Shown piece after piece: positions 1 through 8,945 of a stretch of DNA of 64,000 bases. Below the pieces are notes generated by a model. It ran no database searches. It saw only the letters and a list, made by a program, of their open reading frames with translations, and was not told the origin of the DNA. Positions within the stretch are counted from its first letter, which is position 1. Each line of letters opens with the position of its first letter. The stretch comes from Butyricicoccus sp. (GTDB lineage: Bacteria; Bacillota; Clostridia; Oscillospirales; Butyricicoccaceae): assembly GCA_020025885.1 (NCBI GenBank), contig JAHHRJ010000005.1, positions 5,721-69,720 of the forward strand, read 5' to 3'. Both the position numbers and the translations under genes were made by a program.

Positions 1-108
1 CGCTCCAAAACAAAACAGTCAAAAGACTTTTTCGACAAGCTGACAAGGGCGAGCAGAACACCCACCCCTGTATCCATTTAGGAATCCCAAAGGAGGGAAT
101 TTACAATT
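1..108 (+). other. Upstream flank of rbfA
   Basis: Frame 1 is open from the window edge to a TAG at 79-81 (26 codons), so this could be the 3' end of a gene cut by the window. The residues do not resemble the C-terminus of IF-2, which often precedes rbfA, and I cannot name it. An AAAGGAGG ribosome binding site lies at about 89-96, 12 bases before the rbfA ATG. Confidence 0.2.
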
Positions 109-486
109 ATGGCAAATAATCGCATTGACCGAATTTCAGAAATGGTGGGACGCGCACTGGCAGAGGCAATCCGTTCGGTAAAAGATCCGCGCGTTTCAGA
201 CGCATTTGTTTCTGTGACCCATTGTGAAGTCACAAACGATCTGCGTTATGCAAAGGTTTATATCTCAGTCATGGGTCCGGATGCACAGGCGACTGAGGTC
301 ATGAAGGGCTTGAAGTCCGCAGCAGGCTGGCTGCGCCGTGAGGTTGGACATGCCGTACAGCTTCGCTATGCACCAGAGCTGGTATTTACACTCGATCATT
401 CCATTGAAAGCGGTGCACACATCAATGATGTCATCAACCAGCTGGAGCGTGATGGTAAGATGGGCACAGGGGAGAATGATGAATGA
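109..486 (+). CDS. rbfA: 30S ribosome-binding factor A
   Basis: RbfA binds the 30S subunit and helps late 16S rRNA maturation and cold adaptation. At 125 aa the product has normal family length, and its N-terminal pattern RISEMVGRALAEAIRSVKDP followed by the V-T-N-D-L-R-Y-A-K-V-Y block is typical of the KH-like RbfA fold. A strong AAAGGAGG site precedes the ATG. The stop overlaps the next start (ATGA at 483-486), so it is translationally coupled to the DHH phosphoesterase. The rbfA-nrnA-truB-ribF order is common in Bacillota. Confidence 0.95.
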   Translation: MANNRIDRISEMVGRALAEAIRSVKDPRVSDAFVSVTHCEVTNDLRYAKVYISVMGPDAQATEVMKGLKSAAGWLRREVGHAVQLRYAPELVFTLDHSIESGAHINDVINQLERDGKMGTGENDE

Positions 487-1448
487 GTGGAACCATTGAA
501 CAGGCTGCACAGGCACTGCTTGCAGCAGACAACATTCTGATTATCACCCATCGCCGTCCAGACGGTGACACCACAGGCTGTGCAGGTGCGCTTTGCCGCG
601 GTTTGCGTCAACTTGGCAAAACAGCATATATTCTGCCAAATCCCGATTTAACGGCGCGTTATGAACAACTCATTGCGCCATGTTATGCGCCAGAAGACTT
701 TGCACCAGAATTTGTTGTAACCACAGATATTGCAGATTTTGGACTGTTTACAGAAAATGCAAAGCCCTATGAGGATCGCATTGATGTGGTACTTGACCAC
801 CATCGTTCCAATCGAATGGCGGCTTCTGTGCGTGTCGTGCGTGAGTCTGCAGGTGCAAATGCTGAAGTTGTGCTCGATGTACTCGATGCAATGGGCGTGA
901 CACTGGATACAGAGATCGCAACTTGTATCTATGTGGCACTTTCCACAGATACAGGTTGTTTCCGCTATTCCAACACAACACCAGACACACTCCGCGCCGC
1001 AGCACGCTGTCTGGAAGCTGGTGTAGATGGCGGAGAGCTCAACCGCAAGCTGTTTGAGGTCAAGACTTGGGCACGTTTCCAAATGGAACGCATTGTTGTT
1101 GATACCGTGGAGTTTCTGCGAGACGGCAAGATCGCACTTGCGCTGATTCGCCGTGCGGATATTGACAAGACGGGTGCAGATATGGATGATCTGGATTCCA
1201 TTGCATCTTTGACACGCCAAATCGAGGGCGTACAGGTTGGTATTACGATTACAGAAAACAAAGATCTCACTTGCAAGATCTCTGTGCGCACCACAAAAGA
1301 GGTGGATGCTTCTGCAATCTGCGCAAAGTGCGGCGGTGGCGGGCATCTGCGTGCCGCAGGTGCTAACCTTTCTTGTGGCATTGATGAGGCACGCGCAAAG
1401 ATTCTGGAAGCAGCAGAGCAGGTCTATGCAGAAAGTGAGCTGGCTTAA
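483..1448 (+). CDS. nrnA: DHH-family phosphoesterase, NrnA-like
   Basis: Probable bifunctional oligoribonuclease (nanoRNase) and 3'-phosphoadenosine-5'-phosphate (pAp) phosphatase. Visible motifs are HRRPDGDTTG at residues 23-32, TTDIADFG at about 80-87, the metal-binding DHH at 105-107, and a C-terminal DHHA1 glycine motif (GGGGH) near residue 290. Its 321 aa fits the family. It overlaps rbfA by 4 bases, and truB starts directly after its stop, so it is mid-operon. pAp is a product of sulfotransfer, which gives an inferred link to the sulfation genes at 52284-54835. Confidence 0.9.
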   Translation: MSGTIEQAAQALLAADNILIITHRRPDGDTTGCAGALCRGLRQLGKTAYILPNPDLTARYEQLIAPCYAPEDFAPEFVVTTDIADFGLFTENAKPYEDRIDVVLDHHRSNRMAASVRVVRESAGANAEVVLDVLDAMGVTLDTEIATCIYVALSTDTGCFRYSNTTPDTLRAAARCLEAGVDGGELNRKLFEVKTWARFQMERIVVDTVEFLRDGKIALALIRRADIDKTGADMDDLDSIASLTRQIEGVQVGITITENKDLTCKISVRTTKEVDASAICAKCGGGGHLRAAGANLSCGIDEARAKILEAAEQVYAESELA

Positions 1449-2360
1449 ATGGAGACAAGCGGCATTTTAATTTTTAATAAACCGCAAGATTTTACGTCCC
1501 ATGATGTTGTGGCAAAGCTCCGAGGCATTCTGCGTACCCGCAAAATTGGGCATGGCGGTACGCTTGACCCAATGGCGACGGGTGTACTCCCGATTTTTGT
1601 GGGCGGTGCAACCAAGGCAGCAGACTATGCGGCGGCACAGGATAAAGAATATATTGCAGGATTTACACTCGGACAGGCGACCGATACCCAAGACACCACA
1701 GGAACAGTTGTGGCACGATCTGAAAAATGTGCCACAACTGCACAAGTGGAGGAAGCACTCGCAGGATTTTTGGGCGCACAAAAGCAGATCCCACCCATGT
1801 ATTCTGCGGTGAAGATCGGTGGGCAAAAACTCTATGACCTTGCTCGCAAGGGCAAAGAGGTGGAGCGACCAGCACGCGATATTACGATTTTGGATATCGC
1901 ACTATGTGACTTTGACGAACAAACGCAGAAAGGCACATTTCGTGTCGTATGCTCCAAGGGCACGTATGTGCGCACGATCATACACGATTTGGGCGAGCGG
2001 CTGGGCACATATGCGGCAATGCATACACTGACGCGAATCCGTTCGGGTGACTATCTCTTGGAGGGTGCGATTTCCTTCGAGGAGATCGAAGCGGCACGTG
2101 ATGCCGGTACACTGGACACGTTATTCCGTCCCACAGATACACTGTTTACAGCATATCCGGCGGTTACGATGAGCGATGAGGGCAATGACCGTGCGTTGCG
2201 CGGGGCAACGGTGTTTGAACGCCAGACAAGCGGACTTTCCGAATTTGCACCGGGGACAATATGCCGCGTCTACCATGACAATGCATTTTGTATGCTGGGA
2301 CGAATTGACACGCTGGATAAGGGTGGAAACGGTCTGTTTGTCCATAAAAATTTTCGATAA
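1449..2360 (+). CDS. truB: tRNA pseudouridine(55) synthase
   Basis: TruB converts U55 of the tRNA T-loop to pseudouridine. The catalytic Asp lies in GHGGTLDPMATGVLP (D40), followed by the YDLARKG block and the KGTYVRTIIHDLG motif that mark TruB. The product is 303 aa, normal length, including a C-terminal extension after about residue 230. The ATG begins on the base after the nrnA stop. No anomaly seen. Confidence 0.95.
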   Translation: METSGILIFNKPQDFTSHDVVAKLRGILRTRKIGHGGTLDPMATGVLPIFVGGATKAADYAAAQDKEYIAGFTLGQATDTQDTTGTVVARSEKCATTAQVEEALAGFLGAQKQIPPMYSAVKIGGQKLYDLARKGKEVERPARDITILDIALCDFDEQTQKGTFRVVCSKGTYVRTIIHDLGERLGTYAAMHTLTRIRSGDYLLEGAISFEEIEAARDAGTLDTLFRPTDTLFTAYPAVTMSDEGNDRALRGATVFERQTSGLSEFAPGTICRVYHDNAFCMLGRIDTLDKGGNGLFVHKNFR

Positions 2361-2408
2361 TTCGATAAATAGAGAAAGGAAGCATTTCGCTTCCGCTGGA
2401 GGTTCCAG

Positions 2409-3314
2409 ATGATATCACAGCATCAAAAACCGCGTGCGATCGCGCTCGGTTACTTTGACGGTGTGCACATGGGACACCGTGCGTTGATGCAGCGTGCTGT
2501 GCAGCGTGCACACGAGATCGGTGGCACATCTGCGGTGTTCACGTTTGATCAGCATCCGTCTTCGGTCGTTTCTGGTGAGCACGTTCCGCTGCTGACTGTG
2601 GATGCATACCGGCAAGATGAAATCAAGCAGCGCGGTGGCGTGGATGAAGTGATCTTTGGTCACTTCGAGGAATTGCGCACGATGGATTGGCGCGACTTTA
2701 TCCATGAACTGCTCATTGGCAGATTTCATGCAAAATATATTATTTCCGGACACAATAACCGATTCGGCTATATGGGACGCGGTACACCAGAGGGCATGGC
2801 AGAAGAATGTGCCAAGGTGGGAGTGGGATATGACTGCATTGAGGACGTCAAAATTGGCGGTGTGGTGGTATCCTCAACCTATATCAGACAGCTCATTTCC
2901 CTCGGTGATATGGAGCGTGTCTCTGAATTTTTAGGGCACCCCTATACGATCACAGGTGTTGTGGAGCATGGGCGCAAGGTCGGGCGTACCTATGGCGTGC
3001 CAACAGTCAATTTGCCACTGCCGCCTGAAATGGCACTCCCACCATTCGGCGTGTATGCATCGCGTGTATGTGTAGGCGATCAGGCGTATCTTGCGGCGAC
3101 TAACATTGGCGTTAAGCCCACCTTTGTAGATGCAGGTGTGCCTACAATTGAACCGCATTTACTGGATTTTTCCGGTGATCTATATGGAAAACTGATCCAT
3201 GTGGAATTGCATCGTTTTTTACGACCGGAAAAGACATTTGATTCGGTGGAAGCACTCCGTGCAGCCATTGAAGAAAATGTACAGCAGACCCGTGACTTTT
3301 TTGCGGATAAGTAA
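2409..3314 (+). CDS. ribF: Bifunctional riboflavin kinase / FAD synthetase
   Basis: RibF makes FMN and then FAD from riboflavin. The N-terminal nucleotidylyltransferase carries GYFDGVHMGH (residues 14-23) and SSTYIRQLI near residue 160. The C-terminal riboflavin kinase domain carries GRKVGRTYGVPTVNLPLP from about residue 190, then NIGVKPTF. The GGAGG site at 2399-2403 supports the ATG, although the N-terminus is slightly short for the family. It is the last gene of its operon and is followed by a clear terminator. Confidence 0.93.
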   Translation: MISQHQKPRAIALGYFDGVHMGHRALMQRAVQRAHEIGGTSAVFTFDQHPSSVVSGEHVPLLTVDAYRQDEIKQRGGVDEVIFGHFEELRTMDWRDFIHELLIGRFHAKYIISGHNNRFGYMGRGTPEGMAEECAKVGVGYDCIEDVKIGGVVVSSTYIRQLISLGDMERVSEFLGHPYTITGVVEHGRKVGRTYGVPTVNLPLPPEMALPPFGVYASRVCVGDQAYLAATNIGVKPTFVDAGVPTIEPHLLDFSGDLYGKLIHVELHRFLRPEKTFDSVEALRAAIEENVQQTRDFFADK

Positions 3315-3352
3315 AGAAAAAAGACAGAGGTAAATCAATCCTTTGTCTGTAT

Positions 3353-3392
3353 AAAAAGCCCAGCTTTGGATGAAACCAAGGCTGGGCTTTTT
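3353..3392 (+). terminator. Intrinsic terminator after ribF
   Basis: The arms AAAAAGCCCAGC and GCTGGGCTTTTT enclose TTTGGATGAAACCAAG, which itself pairs TTGG with CCAA. The GC-rich stem followed by a T-run is a classic rho-independent terminator. The rest of 3315-3619 is AT-rich and shows no supportable gene. Confidence 0.9.
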
Positions 3393-3619
3393 ATATGTTG
3401 AAACAGGAAAATACTATTTTTTCATTTTGTTGTTTTTTAGAAATAAATTTTTATTGTAGAGTATCTCCGGATTTCCCAAAGAAAAATCGTATCACTTTCA
3501 CAAGCGCATCGCCTCACTTTATTATTTTTTCATGTACACATAATAGAAAACAGGGAAGTTTATCAGGATTTTGAAACAGAAAAGGCTGAGGAGAGCGCTC
3601 GGACTTTGTGTATTGAAAA

Positions 3620-4750
3620 TTATTTTTGCAGCCAGCTGGGTTTTACACGCATTCGCACACCGGCGGCAACACCTAACGCGGCGTACATGGTAACAACTGA
3701 AGTGCCGCCATAGGAGAACAGCGGCAGGGTGACACCGATGACAGGAAACATGCCGAGGCACATCAGAATATTCTGAAAGGACTGGAACATAAACATACCA
3801 CCAATGCCTACGGTCAGCAAAGCGGAGAATGTGGAGCCTGCACGGAAGCTGACATAGAATAGGCGAAGCACCAGCAAAGAAAGCAGGATGATGATTGCAA
3901 GTGCGCCCACAAAGCCAAATTCCTCGCCTGCAACGGTGTAAATGAAGTCGGATTCGTTTACAGGCACTTTGCCATACTGCGTCTGCAAGCCCTGCATATA
4001 GCCAGAGCCGCTGAACTGTCCAGCCCCGATGGCAATTTTACTCTGTGCGGTCTGGTAATAATAGTCTTTGTCTTTGTATAGTTTGTCAATGGCAGGGTCA
4101 AAAAGAACCAAAATACGCGCCAAGCGATAGCCGCTTAAAAACTGGAATACGATTGGGACAGCGGCGAGTCCAAAAACCAGTCCGCCGAATACCCACTTAT
4201 AAGAAATACCAGCAGCAAAAATCATAATGATAGCAATTAAAATATAACCAAGCGCAACGCCTGCATCATGCTGTGCGACCACGATTGCAGCAAAGGGCAG
4301 CATCATATGGATACCAAGCTGAATGAGCGTCTGCCAGCGGTTAATTTCCTCAAATACGAGCATTAAGTGAGCAGCAAAGGTAATGATAAACAGAATTTTG
4401 CCGATTTCACCTGGCTGAATGGTGATCGGTCCAATAGTGATCCAGCTGCGGTTGCCGCCGTGGTTTGTGCCAAAGAAGAACATGGAAAGCTGAAAGGCAA
4501 CGTTGAATATCAGCAGGATATACCAGTATCGTTTGATGGACTCTAGGTCGATGAGCGACATGATAATAAAGACAAAAAAGCCAATAATTGTCGCAACTCC
4601 TTGTATGAGCATAAAGCGATCGTGCAGGGCATCGGTTGCGGTTGCAGAATTGACAAGCACGAGGCTGTATGCAGAACAGCAGAGTGCTAAGAACAGCAAA
4701 TATAGATCAGTATTCTTAAAATAATGCGCAGTAGAGCGCAGCGGATTCAT
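3620..4750 (-). CDS. rodA: FtsW/RodA/SpoVE-family SEDS glycosyltransferase, RodA-like
   Basis: SEDS proteins polymerise lipid II into peptidoglycan; RodA acts in cell elongation with a class B PBP. The sequence is almost wholly hydrophobic with about ten membrane segments. Family blocks include GGNRSWI, the QPGEIGKI block, the G-x-G-x-x-G-L-Q-type stretch SGYMQGLQTQYGKVPVNESDF, and the C-terminal PLFSYGGTS. I chose the ATG at 4750 (376 aa) because GGGAGG lies just upstream; the frame stays open 25 codons further, but that part is not SEDS-like. RodA is preferred over FtsW because no division genes surround it. Confidence 0.88.
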   Translation of the reverse strand: MNPLRSTAHYFKNTDLYLLFLALCCSAYSLVLVNSATATDALHDRFMLIQGVATIIGFFVFIIMSLIDLESIKRYWYILLIFNVAFQLSMFFFGTNHGGNRSWITIGPITIQPGEIGKILFIITFAAHLMLVFEEINRWQTLIQLGIHMMLPFAAIVVAQHDAGVALGYILIAIIMIFAAGISYKWVFGGLVFGLAAVPIVFQFLSGYRLARILVLFDPAIDKLYKDKDYYYQTAQSKIAIGAGQFSGSGYMQGLQTQYGKVPVNESDFIYTVAGEEFGFVGALAIIILLSLLVLRLFYVSFRAGSTFSALLTVGIGGMFMFQSFQNILMCLGMFPVIGVTLPLFSYGGTSVVTMYAALGVAAGVRMRVKPSWLQK

Positions 4751-4828
4751 AAAAACGACCTCCCATTTTCTGGAAAACATGCAATCTTTTTTTATGATAT
4801 TGATAAAATTCATAAAAGGATGCAACTT

Positions 4829-4837
4829 ATGATACCA
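4829..4837 (-). promoter_or_regulatory. Candidate extended -10 promoter for rodA
   Basis: On the minus strand TGGTATCAT (TGn plus TATCAT) lies about 80 bases upstream of the chosen rodA start. No good -35 is visible, which is tolerable for an extended -10 promoter. Confidence 0.35.
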
Positions 4838-4898
4838 TAATTTCGGTAGAAAAGCGAGGATAAAATGTGCTGGATTTATTTTTTATTGATCCGTTCTA

Positions 4899-4907
4899 TG
4901 GTAAAAT
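4899..4907 (+). promoter_or_regulatory. Candidate extended -10 promoter for fhs
   Basis: TGGTAAAAT combines an extended -10 TGn with TAAAAT, about 60 bases before the fhs start. A TTGATC at 4886 is too close to be its -35. Confidence 0.4.
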
Positions 4908-4967
4908 AACGACAAGTGGTTCTTTATGCCGATACCACCACACATGGACACATGGAGGAGATCACCA

Positions 4968-6638
4968 ATGATGACAGACATTGAAATCGCACAGAATTGC
5001 CAAATGCAGCCCATAACAGACATTGCTGAGAAAGCAGGAATTTCACCCGATGAGCTGGAACTCTATGGAAAGTACAAAGCAAAGTTGTCCGCTGAAACAT
5101 GGAAGCGTCTGGAAAGTCAGCCGGACGGTAAGCTGGTTTTGGTGACTGCCATCAATCCGACACCAGCAGGAGAAGGCAAGACAACAACGACAGTAGGACT
5201 GGGACAGGCAATGGCGCATCTTGGTCAAAAAGCGATGATTGCGCTGCGTGAACCTTCACTGGGTCCGGTTTTTGGTATTAAGGGCGGTGCAGCTGGCGGC
5301 GGCTATGCACAGGTCGTGCCGATGGAAGACATCAATCTGCATTTTACAGGTGATATGCACGCGATCACCGCAGCAAACAACCTCCTCTGCGCAATGGTGG
5401 ACAACCATTTGCAGCAGGGCAATGAGCTCTTCATTGATCCGCGCCGCATCCTGTTTACTCGTGTGCTCGATATGAATGACCGTGCACTGCGTAATATCAC
5501 GATCGGTTTGGGCGGCAAGATTAATGGCGTGCCGCGTGAAGATCACTTTATGATTACAGTTGCCTCTGAGGTCATGGCGATCTTGTGTCTTGCACAGAAT
5601 ATCACAGACCTCAAACAGCGACTTGGCAATATCTTGGTGGCATATCGTTATGATGGTACACCCGTTTATGCACGTGAGCTGGGTGCAGATGGTGCGATGA
5701 CTGCACTCTTGAAGGATGCCATCAAGCCAAACCTTGTGCAGACTTTGGAAGGCACCCCTTGCCTCATGCACGGCGGTCCATTTGCCAACATTGCACATGG
5801 ATGCAACAGCGTACAGGCAACCAAAATGGCACTGAAATTGGCAGATATTGCGATTACAGAGGCTGGATTCGGCGCAGATCTTGGCGCAGAGAAGTTCTTC
5901 GATATTAAGTGCCGCGCGGCTGGACTGACACCTGCATGTGTGGTGTTGGTTGCAACCGTGCGTGCACTCAAGTATAACGGCGGCATTGCCAAGGCAGACC
6001 TCAACAAGCAGGATGTCCAGGCACTGGAACGCGGCATTGTAAATCTGGATGCACATATTGAAAATATTCAGAAATTTGGTGTACCAGTTGTGGTAGCAAT
6101 CAATGCGTTCCCAACCGATACAGAAGAAGAGATGGAAGTCATCCGTGCACATTGTGAGGAAAAGGGCGTGCGTGTGGCGCTGTCTGAGGTATTTGCCAAG
6201 GGTGGTGCAGGCGGTACAGCACTTGCGCAGCAGGTTCTGGATGTATTGGAAGAAAACACAGCTGATTTCCAGCCCATCTATACACTCGAGCAGCCACTTG
6301 TAGATAAGATCCGTGCGATCGCAACCAAAATTTATGGTGCGGCAGAGGTGAACATTCTGCCAGCAGCACAAAAGGAGCTTGCAAGCATCACAGAAATGGG
6401 GTATGGAGATCTACCGATTTGCATGGCAAAGACACAATATTCCCTGTCTGATGATGCATCCCAGCTTGGTCGTCCCAAGGACTTTAGCATTACAGTACGC
6501 ACAGCGCGACTGTCAGCAGGTGCGGGATTTGTGGTATGTGAGACGGGCGCGATCATGACGATGCCAGGACTTCCTAAGAAGCCAGCTGCACTTTCCATTG
6601 ATGTGGATGTAGACGGAAAAATTACAGGTCTGTTTTAA
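4968..6638 (+). CDS. fhs: Formate--tetrahydrofolate ligase
   Basis: Fhs makes 10-formyl-tetrahydrofolate from formate, THF and ATP, feeding purine and one-carbon metabolism (and the Wood-Ljungdahl methyl branch where present). The P-loop TPAGEGKTTTTVGLGQA is at about residues 65-81, followed by EPSLGPVFGIKGGAAGGGY and the C-terminal GAGFVVCETGAIMTMPGLP block. The GGAGGAG at 4954-4960 supports the ATG at 4968 (556 aa, the usual length) over the upstream ATG at 4926. It is monocistronic, with its own promoter and terminator. Confidence 0.95.
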   Translation: MMTDIEIAQNCQMQPITDIAEKAGISPDELELYGKYKAKLSAETWKRLESQPDGKLVLVTAINPTPAGEGKTTTTVGLGQAMAHLGQKAMIALREPSLGPVFGIKGGAAGGGYAQVVPMEDINLHFTGDMHAITAANNLLCAMVDNHLQQGNELFIDPRRILFTRVLDMNDRALRNITIGLGGKINGVPREDHFMITVASEVMAILCLAQNITDLKQRLGNILVAYRYDGTPVYARELGADGAMTALLKDAIKPNLVQTLEGTPCLMHGGPFANIAHGCNSVQATKMALKLADIAITEAGFGADLGAEKFFDIKCRAAGLTPACVVLVATVRALKYNGGIAKADLNKQDVQALERGIVNLDAHIENIQKFGVPVVVAINAFPTDTEEEMEVIRAHCEEKGVRVALSEVFAKGGAGGTALAQQVLDVLEENTADFQPIYTLEQPLVDKIRAIATKIYGAAEVNILPAAQKELASITEMGYGDLPICMAKTQYSLSDDASQLGRPKDFSITVRTARLSAGAGFVVCETGAIMTMPGLPKKPAALSIDVDVDGKITGLF

Positions 6639-6649
6639 ATCTTTGCTTC

Positions 6650-6678
6650 AAAGCTCCTCTGATTAAGAGGAGCTTTTT
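6650..6678 (+). terminator. Intrinsic terminator after fhs
   Basis: AAAGCTCCTCT, loop GATTA, AGAGGAGCTTTTT: an 11-pair stem ending in a T-run, 12 bases after the fhs stop. Confidence 0.9.
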
Positions 6679-6735
6679 ATAACGATCTGCGATAAAAATT
6701 TTTGACGTTTTATGCTGAAACATATCAGTTATATG

Positions 6736-6744
6736 TGTTATAAT
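6736..6744 (+). promoter_or_regulatory. Extended -10 promoter of the FtsA-like/SLH operon
   Basis: TGTTATAAT is a perfect extended -10 (TGn plus TATAAT), about 70 bases before the ATG at 6814. The TTGACG at 6702 is 31 bases from the -10 and so is not its -35. Confidence 0.5.
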
Positions 6745-6813
6745 AGGGATAAACGAAACGATACAAAAGGTATAGCAGTGCATGAAGCTGTACGGCTTGC
6801 AGGAGGAATGAGT

Positions 6814-8916
6814 ATGACGGAAAACCAAGAGCTTATTTTTGCTCTGGATATTGGTACACGCAGCGTTATTGGCGTTGTGGGATATGCAGAAAAGAATGGT
6901 CTGCATGTGCTTGCGATCGAGCGGGAGGATCATGGCACACGTGCCATGATTGATGGACAGATCCAAGATATTGGTCTGGTTGCCAGCGCGGCGGCAGCAG
7001 TGCGTGAACGCTTGGAAAAGAAAGTCGGACAACCACTGCACGCGGTCTGCGTTGCGGCAGCAGGACGTTCGCTGAAAACGCAGCGTGCAGAATATGAAAT
7101 AATACTCCCAGATAGCCAGAGTATTGACAGTGACCTGATTGCACGGCTGGAAACGGGAGCGATCAATCGTGCAGAACAGGCTTTTGATGAAAATGGAGAT
7201 GAAAGTGACCGCCTGTATTATCTGGTCGGCTATTCCGTGACCGGATATGAGCTCGATCATTATCCAATGAGCACTTTGCTCGATCACCGCGGTCAGCAGC
7301 TCAAAGCGTCAGTGATCGCAACATTCCTGCCAAGTGAGGTCGTAGAGAGCTTGTGCACAGCGATGCGCAAGGCAGGTTTGGAAGTTGCAAGTCTCACATT
7401 AGAGCCAATTGCGGCGATGAATTTGATCATCCCAGCACAGCTGCGTTTGCTCAACTTGGCGCTGGTTGATATCGGCGCAGGCACTTCGGATATTGCCGTT
7501 TCACAGGATGGCAGTGTAATTGGATATACGATGGCAACGGTAGCCGGTGATGAGATCACAGAGACTTTGATGAAGCAGTATCTCTTGGATTTTGATACGG
7601 CAGAGCAGGTCAAACTGGCGATCAGCGCAGGGGAAGAAATCACTTTCTGCGATATCTTGGGAATCGAACACTGTATGTCTTCGGAAGAAGTCGCGAAAGC
7701 GACTGAGCAGGCAGCACGTGTCTTGAGTCAGGAGATCTGTGCGGGTGTACGTATCTTGAACGGGAAAGCACCTTCTGCGCTGTTCCTTGTGGGCGGCGGT
7801 AGCCAGCTTGCCAAGCTGCGCGAATATGTGGAGCAGGAAATGGAGATGGAGCCGTCTCGTGTTGCTGTGGGAAGCGCGAATCTGCGCAATTTGGTCTGGA
7901 CAGAAGAAGCGTATGACCTCAAAAGCCCGGATTTAGCGACGCCTTTGGGGATCGCGCTTTCCGCAGCGCAGCAGCTCACAGGAAGCGGTTTGCAGATCCT
8001 CATCAATGGACGCCGCGCAAATCTGTTCCGCAGTGAGCGTTTGAGCGTGCGTGATGTGCTCATGATGAATGGATACCGCTATCGTGACTTCATTGGACGC
8101 TCAGGACGTAGTGTTGCATTTACACTCGATGGAGAGCGGCGCGTGATCCGTGGCACACAGTCAATTCCAGCAGAACTGATGCGGAACGGAGAAACAGCCA
8201 ATCTGTCTGACTTTGTACATGCAGGGGATAACATTTCTTTTGTTCCGGCTGTTGCAGGTCACGATGCCATTGTGGTCTTGCGTGATTTGATCCCCGAGCT
8301 TTCGAATGAGATCGTCTGGGTGGAAGATAAGCAGATGTACATTGGTTTGGTCGCACGTGTCAATGGCGAATTCGTTCCAAATGATACCGTGATTGTCAGC
8401 GGCGATGAAGTGGAAACATTTCAGGTACAGACGCTGGATGATTTCGTTTCAGTGTATGAGCTCGAAACCCCTGTGATGCGCAATGGAAAGGTTTGCTCGG
8501 GTGAAATGCTGCTGGAGCCGGAAGATCATATCGTATGCGGAGAAATTGCAGTATCTCATGGGAAACTGGAAGAAAATTGGCATGAAATGGGAACAAATAG
8601 TACTGAAAATTCGTCAAAAGCAATGCAGGGGGAAGAAAGCGCGGAACAGGTCAGTGTATCTGCTGCTCAGCAGGCTGAGGCAAATCCACAGACCTTACAT
8701 GTGGTGCTCAATGATCAGTCGCTGGAACTGCCGCTCACAGCACAGCGTCCGGTATATCACCTGATGGATCTGCTGGAGCATACCAATATTGATTTCCAAA
8801 ATTTGACACAAGAGGTCTGCTTGGAGATCAATGGACAGGAGGCTTCCTTCCAGCAGCGTCTCTATGTGGGTGATCACGTACATATCTATGAAAGACCGCG
8901 AGAAACAGGATTTTGA
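6814..8916 (+). CDS. FtsA/PilM-like actin-fold ATPase with long C-terminal extension
   Basis: The N-terminal part is an FtsA/PilM-type actin-like ATPase: ALDIGTRSVIGVVGY near the start (phosphate 1), LVDIGAGTSDIAVS near residue 213 (phosphate 2) and LFLVGGGSQLAKL near residue 310 (adenosine motif). After about residue 395 come some 300 extra residues with beta-rich, possibly ubiquitin-like segments and a low-complexity spacer. AGGAGG at 6801-6806 fits the ATG at 6814 (700 aa) better than the one at 6808. The usual FtsA amphipathic membrane helix is not visible and no ftsZ is nearby, so I do not call it ftsA. It is probably co-transcribed with the surface protein downstream; its function is unknown. 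Confidence 0.7.
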   Translation: MTENQELIFALDIGTRSVIGVVGYAEKNGLHVLAIEREDHGTRAMIDGQIQDIGLVASAAAAVRERLEKKVGQPLHAVCVAAAGRSLKTQRAEYEIILPDSQSIDSDLIARLETGAINRAEQAFDENGDESDRLYYLVGYSVTGYELDHYPMSTLLDHRGQQLKASVIATFLPSEVVESLCTAMRKAGLEVASLTLEPIAAMNLIIPAQLRLLNLALVDIGAGTSDIAVSQDGSVIGYTMATVAGDEITETLMKQYLLDFDTAEQVKLAISAGEEITFCDILGIEHCMSSEEVAKATEQAARVLSQEICAGVRILNGKAPSALFLVGGGSQLAKLREYVEQEMEMEPSRVAVGSANLRNLVWTEEAYDLKSPDLATPLGIALSAAQQLTGSGLQILINGRRANLFRSERLSVRDVLMMNGYRYRDFIGRSGRSVAFTLDGERRVIRGTQSIPAELMRNGETANLSDFVHAGDNISFVPAVAGHDAIVVLRDLIPELSNEIVWVEDKQMYIGLVARVNGEFVPNDTVIVSGDEVETFQVQTLDDFVSVYELETPVMRNGKVCSGEMLLEPEDHIVCGEIAVSHGKLEENWHEMGTNSTENSSKAMQGEESAEQVSVSAAQQAEANPQTLHVVLNDQSLELPLTAQRPVYHLMDLLEHTNIDFQNLTQEVCLEINGQEASFQQRLYVGDHVHIYERPRETGF

Positions 8917-8945
8917 TACATACAGAAGAAAGGAAGTGCATACAA

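Noticed and set aside
5256..6371. Long minus-strand ORF (371 codons) across fhs
   Set aside because: It is antisense to a well-conserved enzyme, is Cys/His-rich in a way typical of shadow frames, has no ribosome binding site and no known motif.
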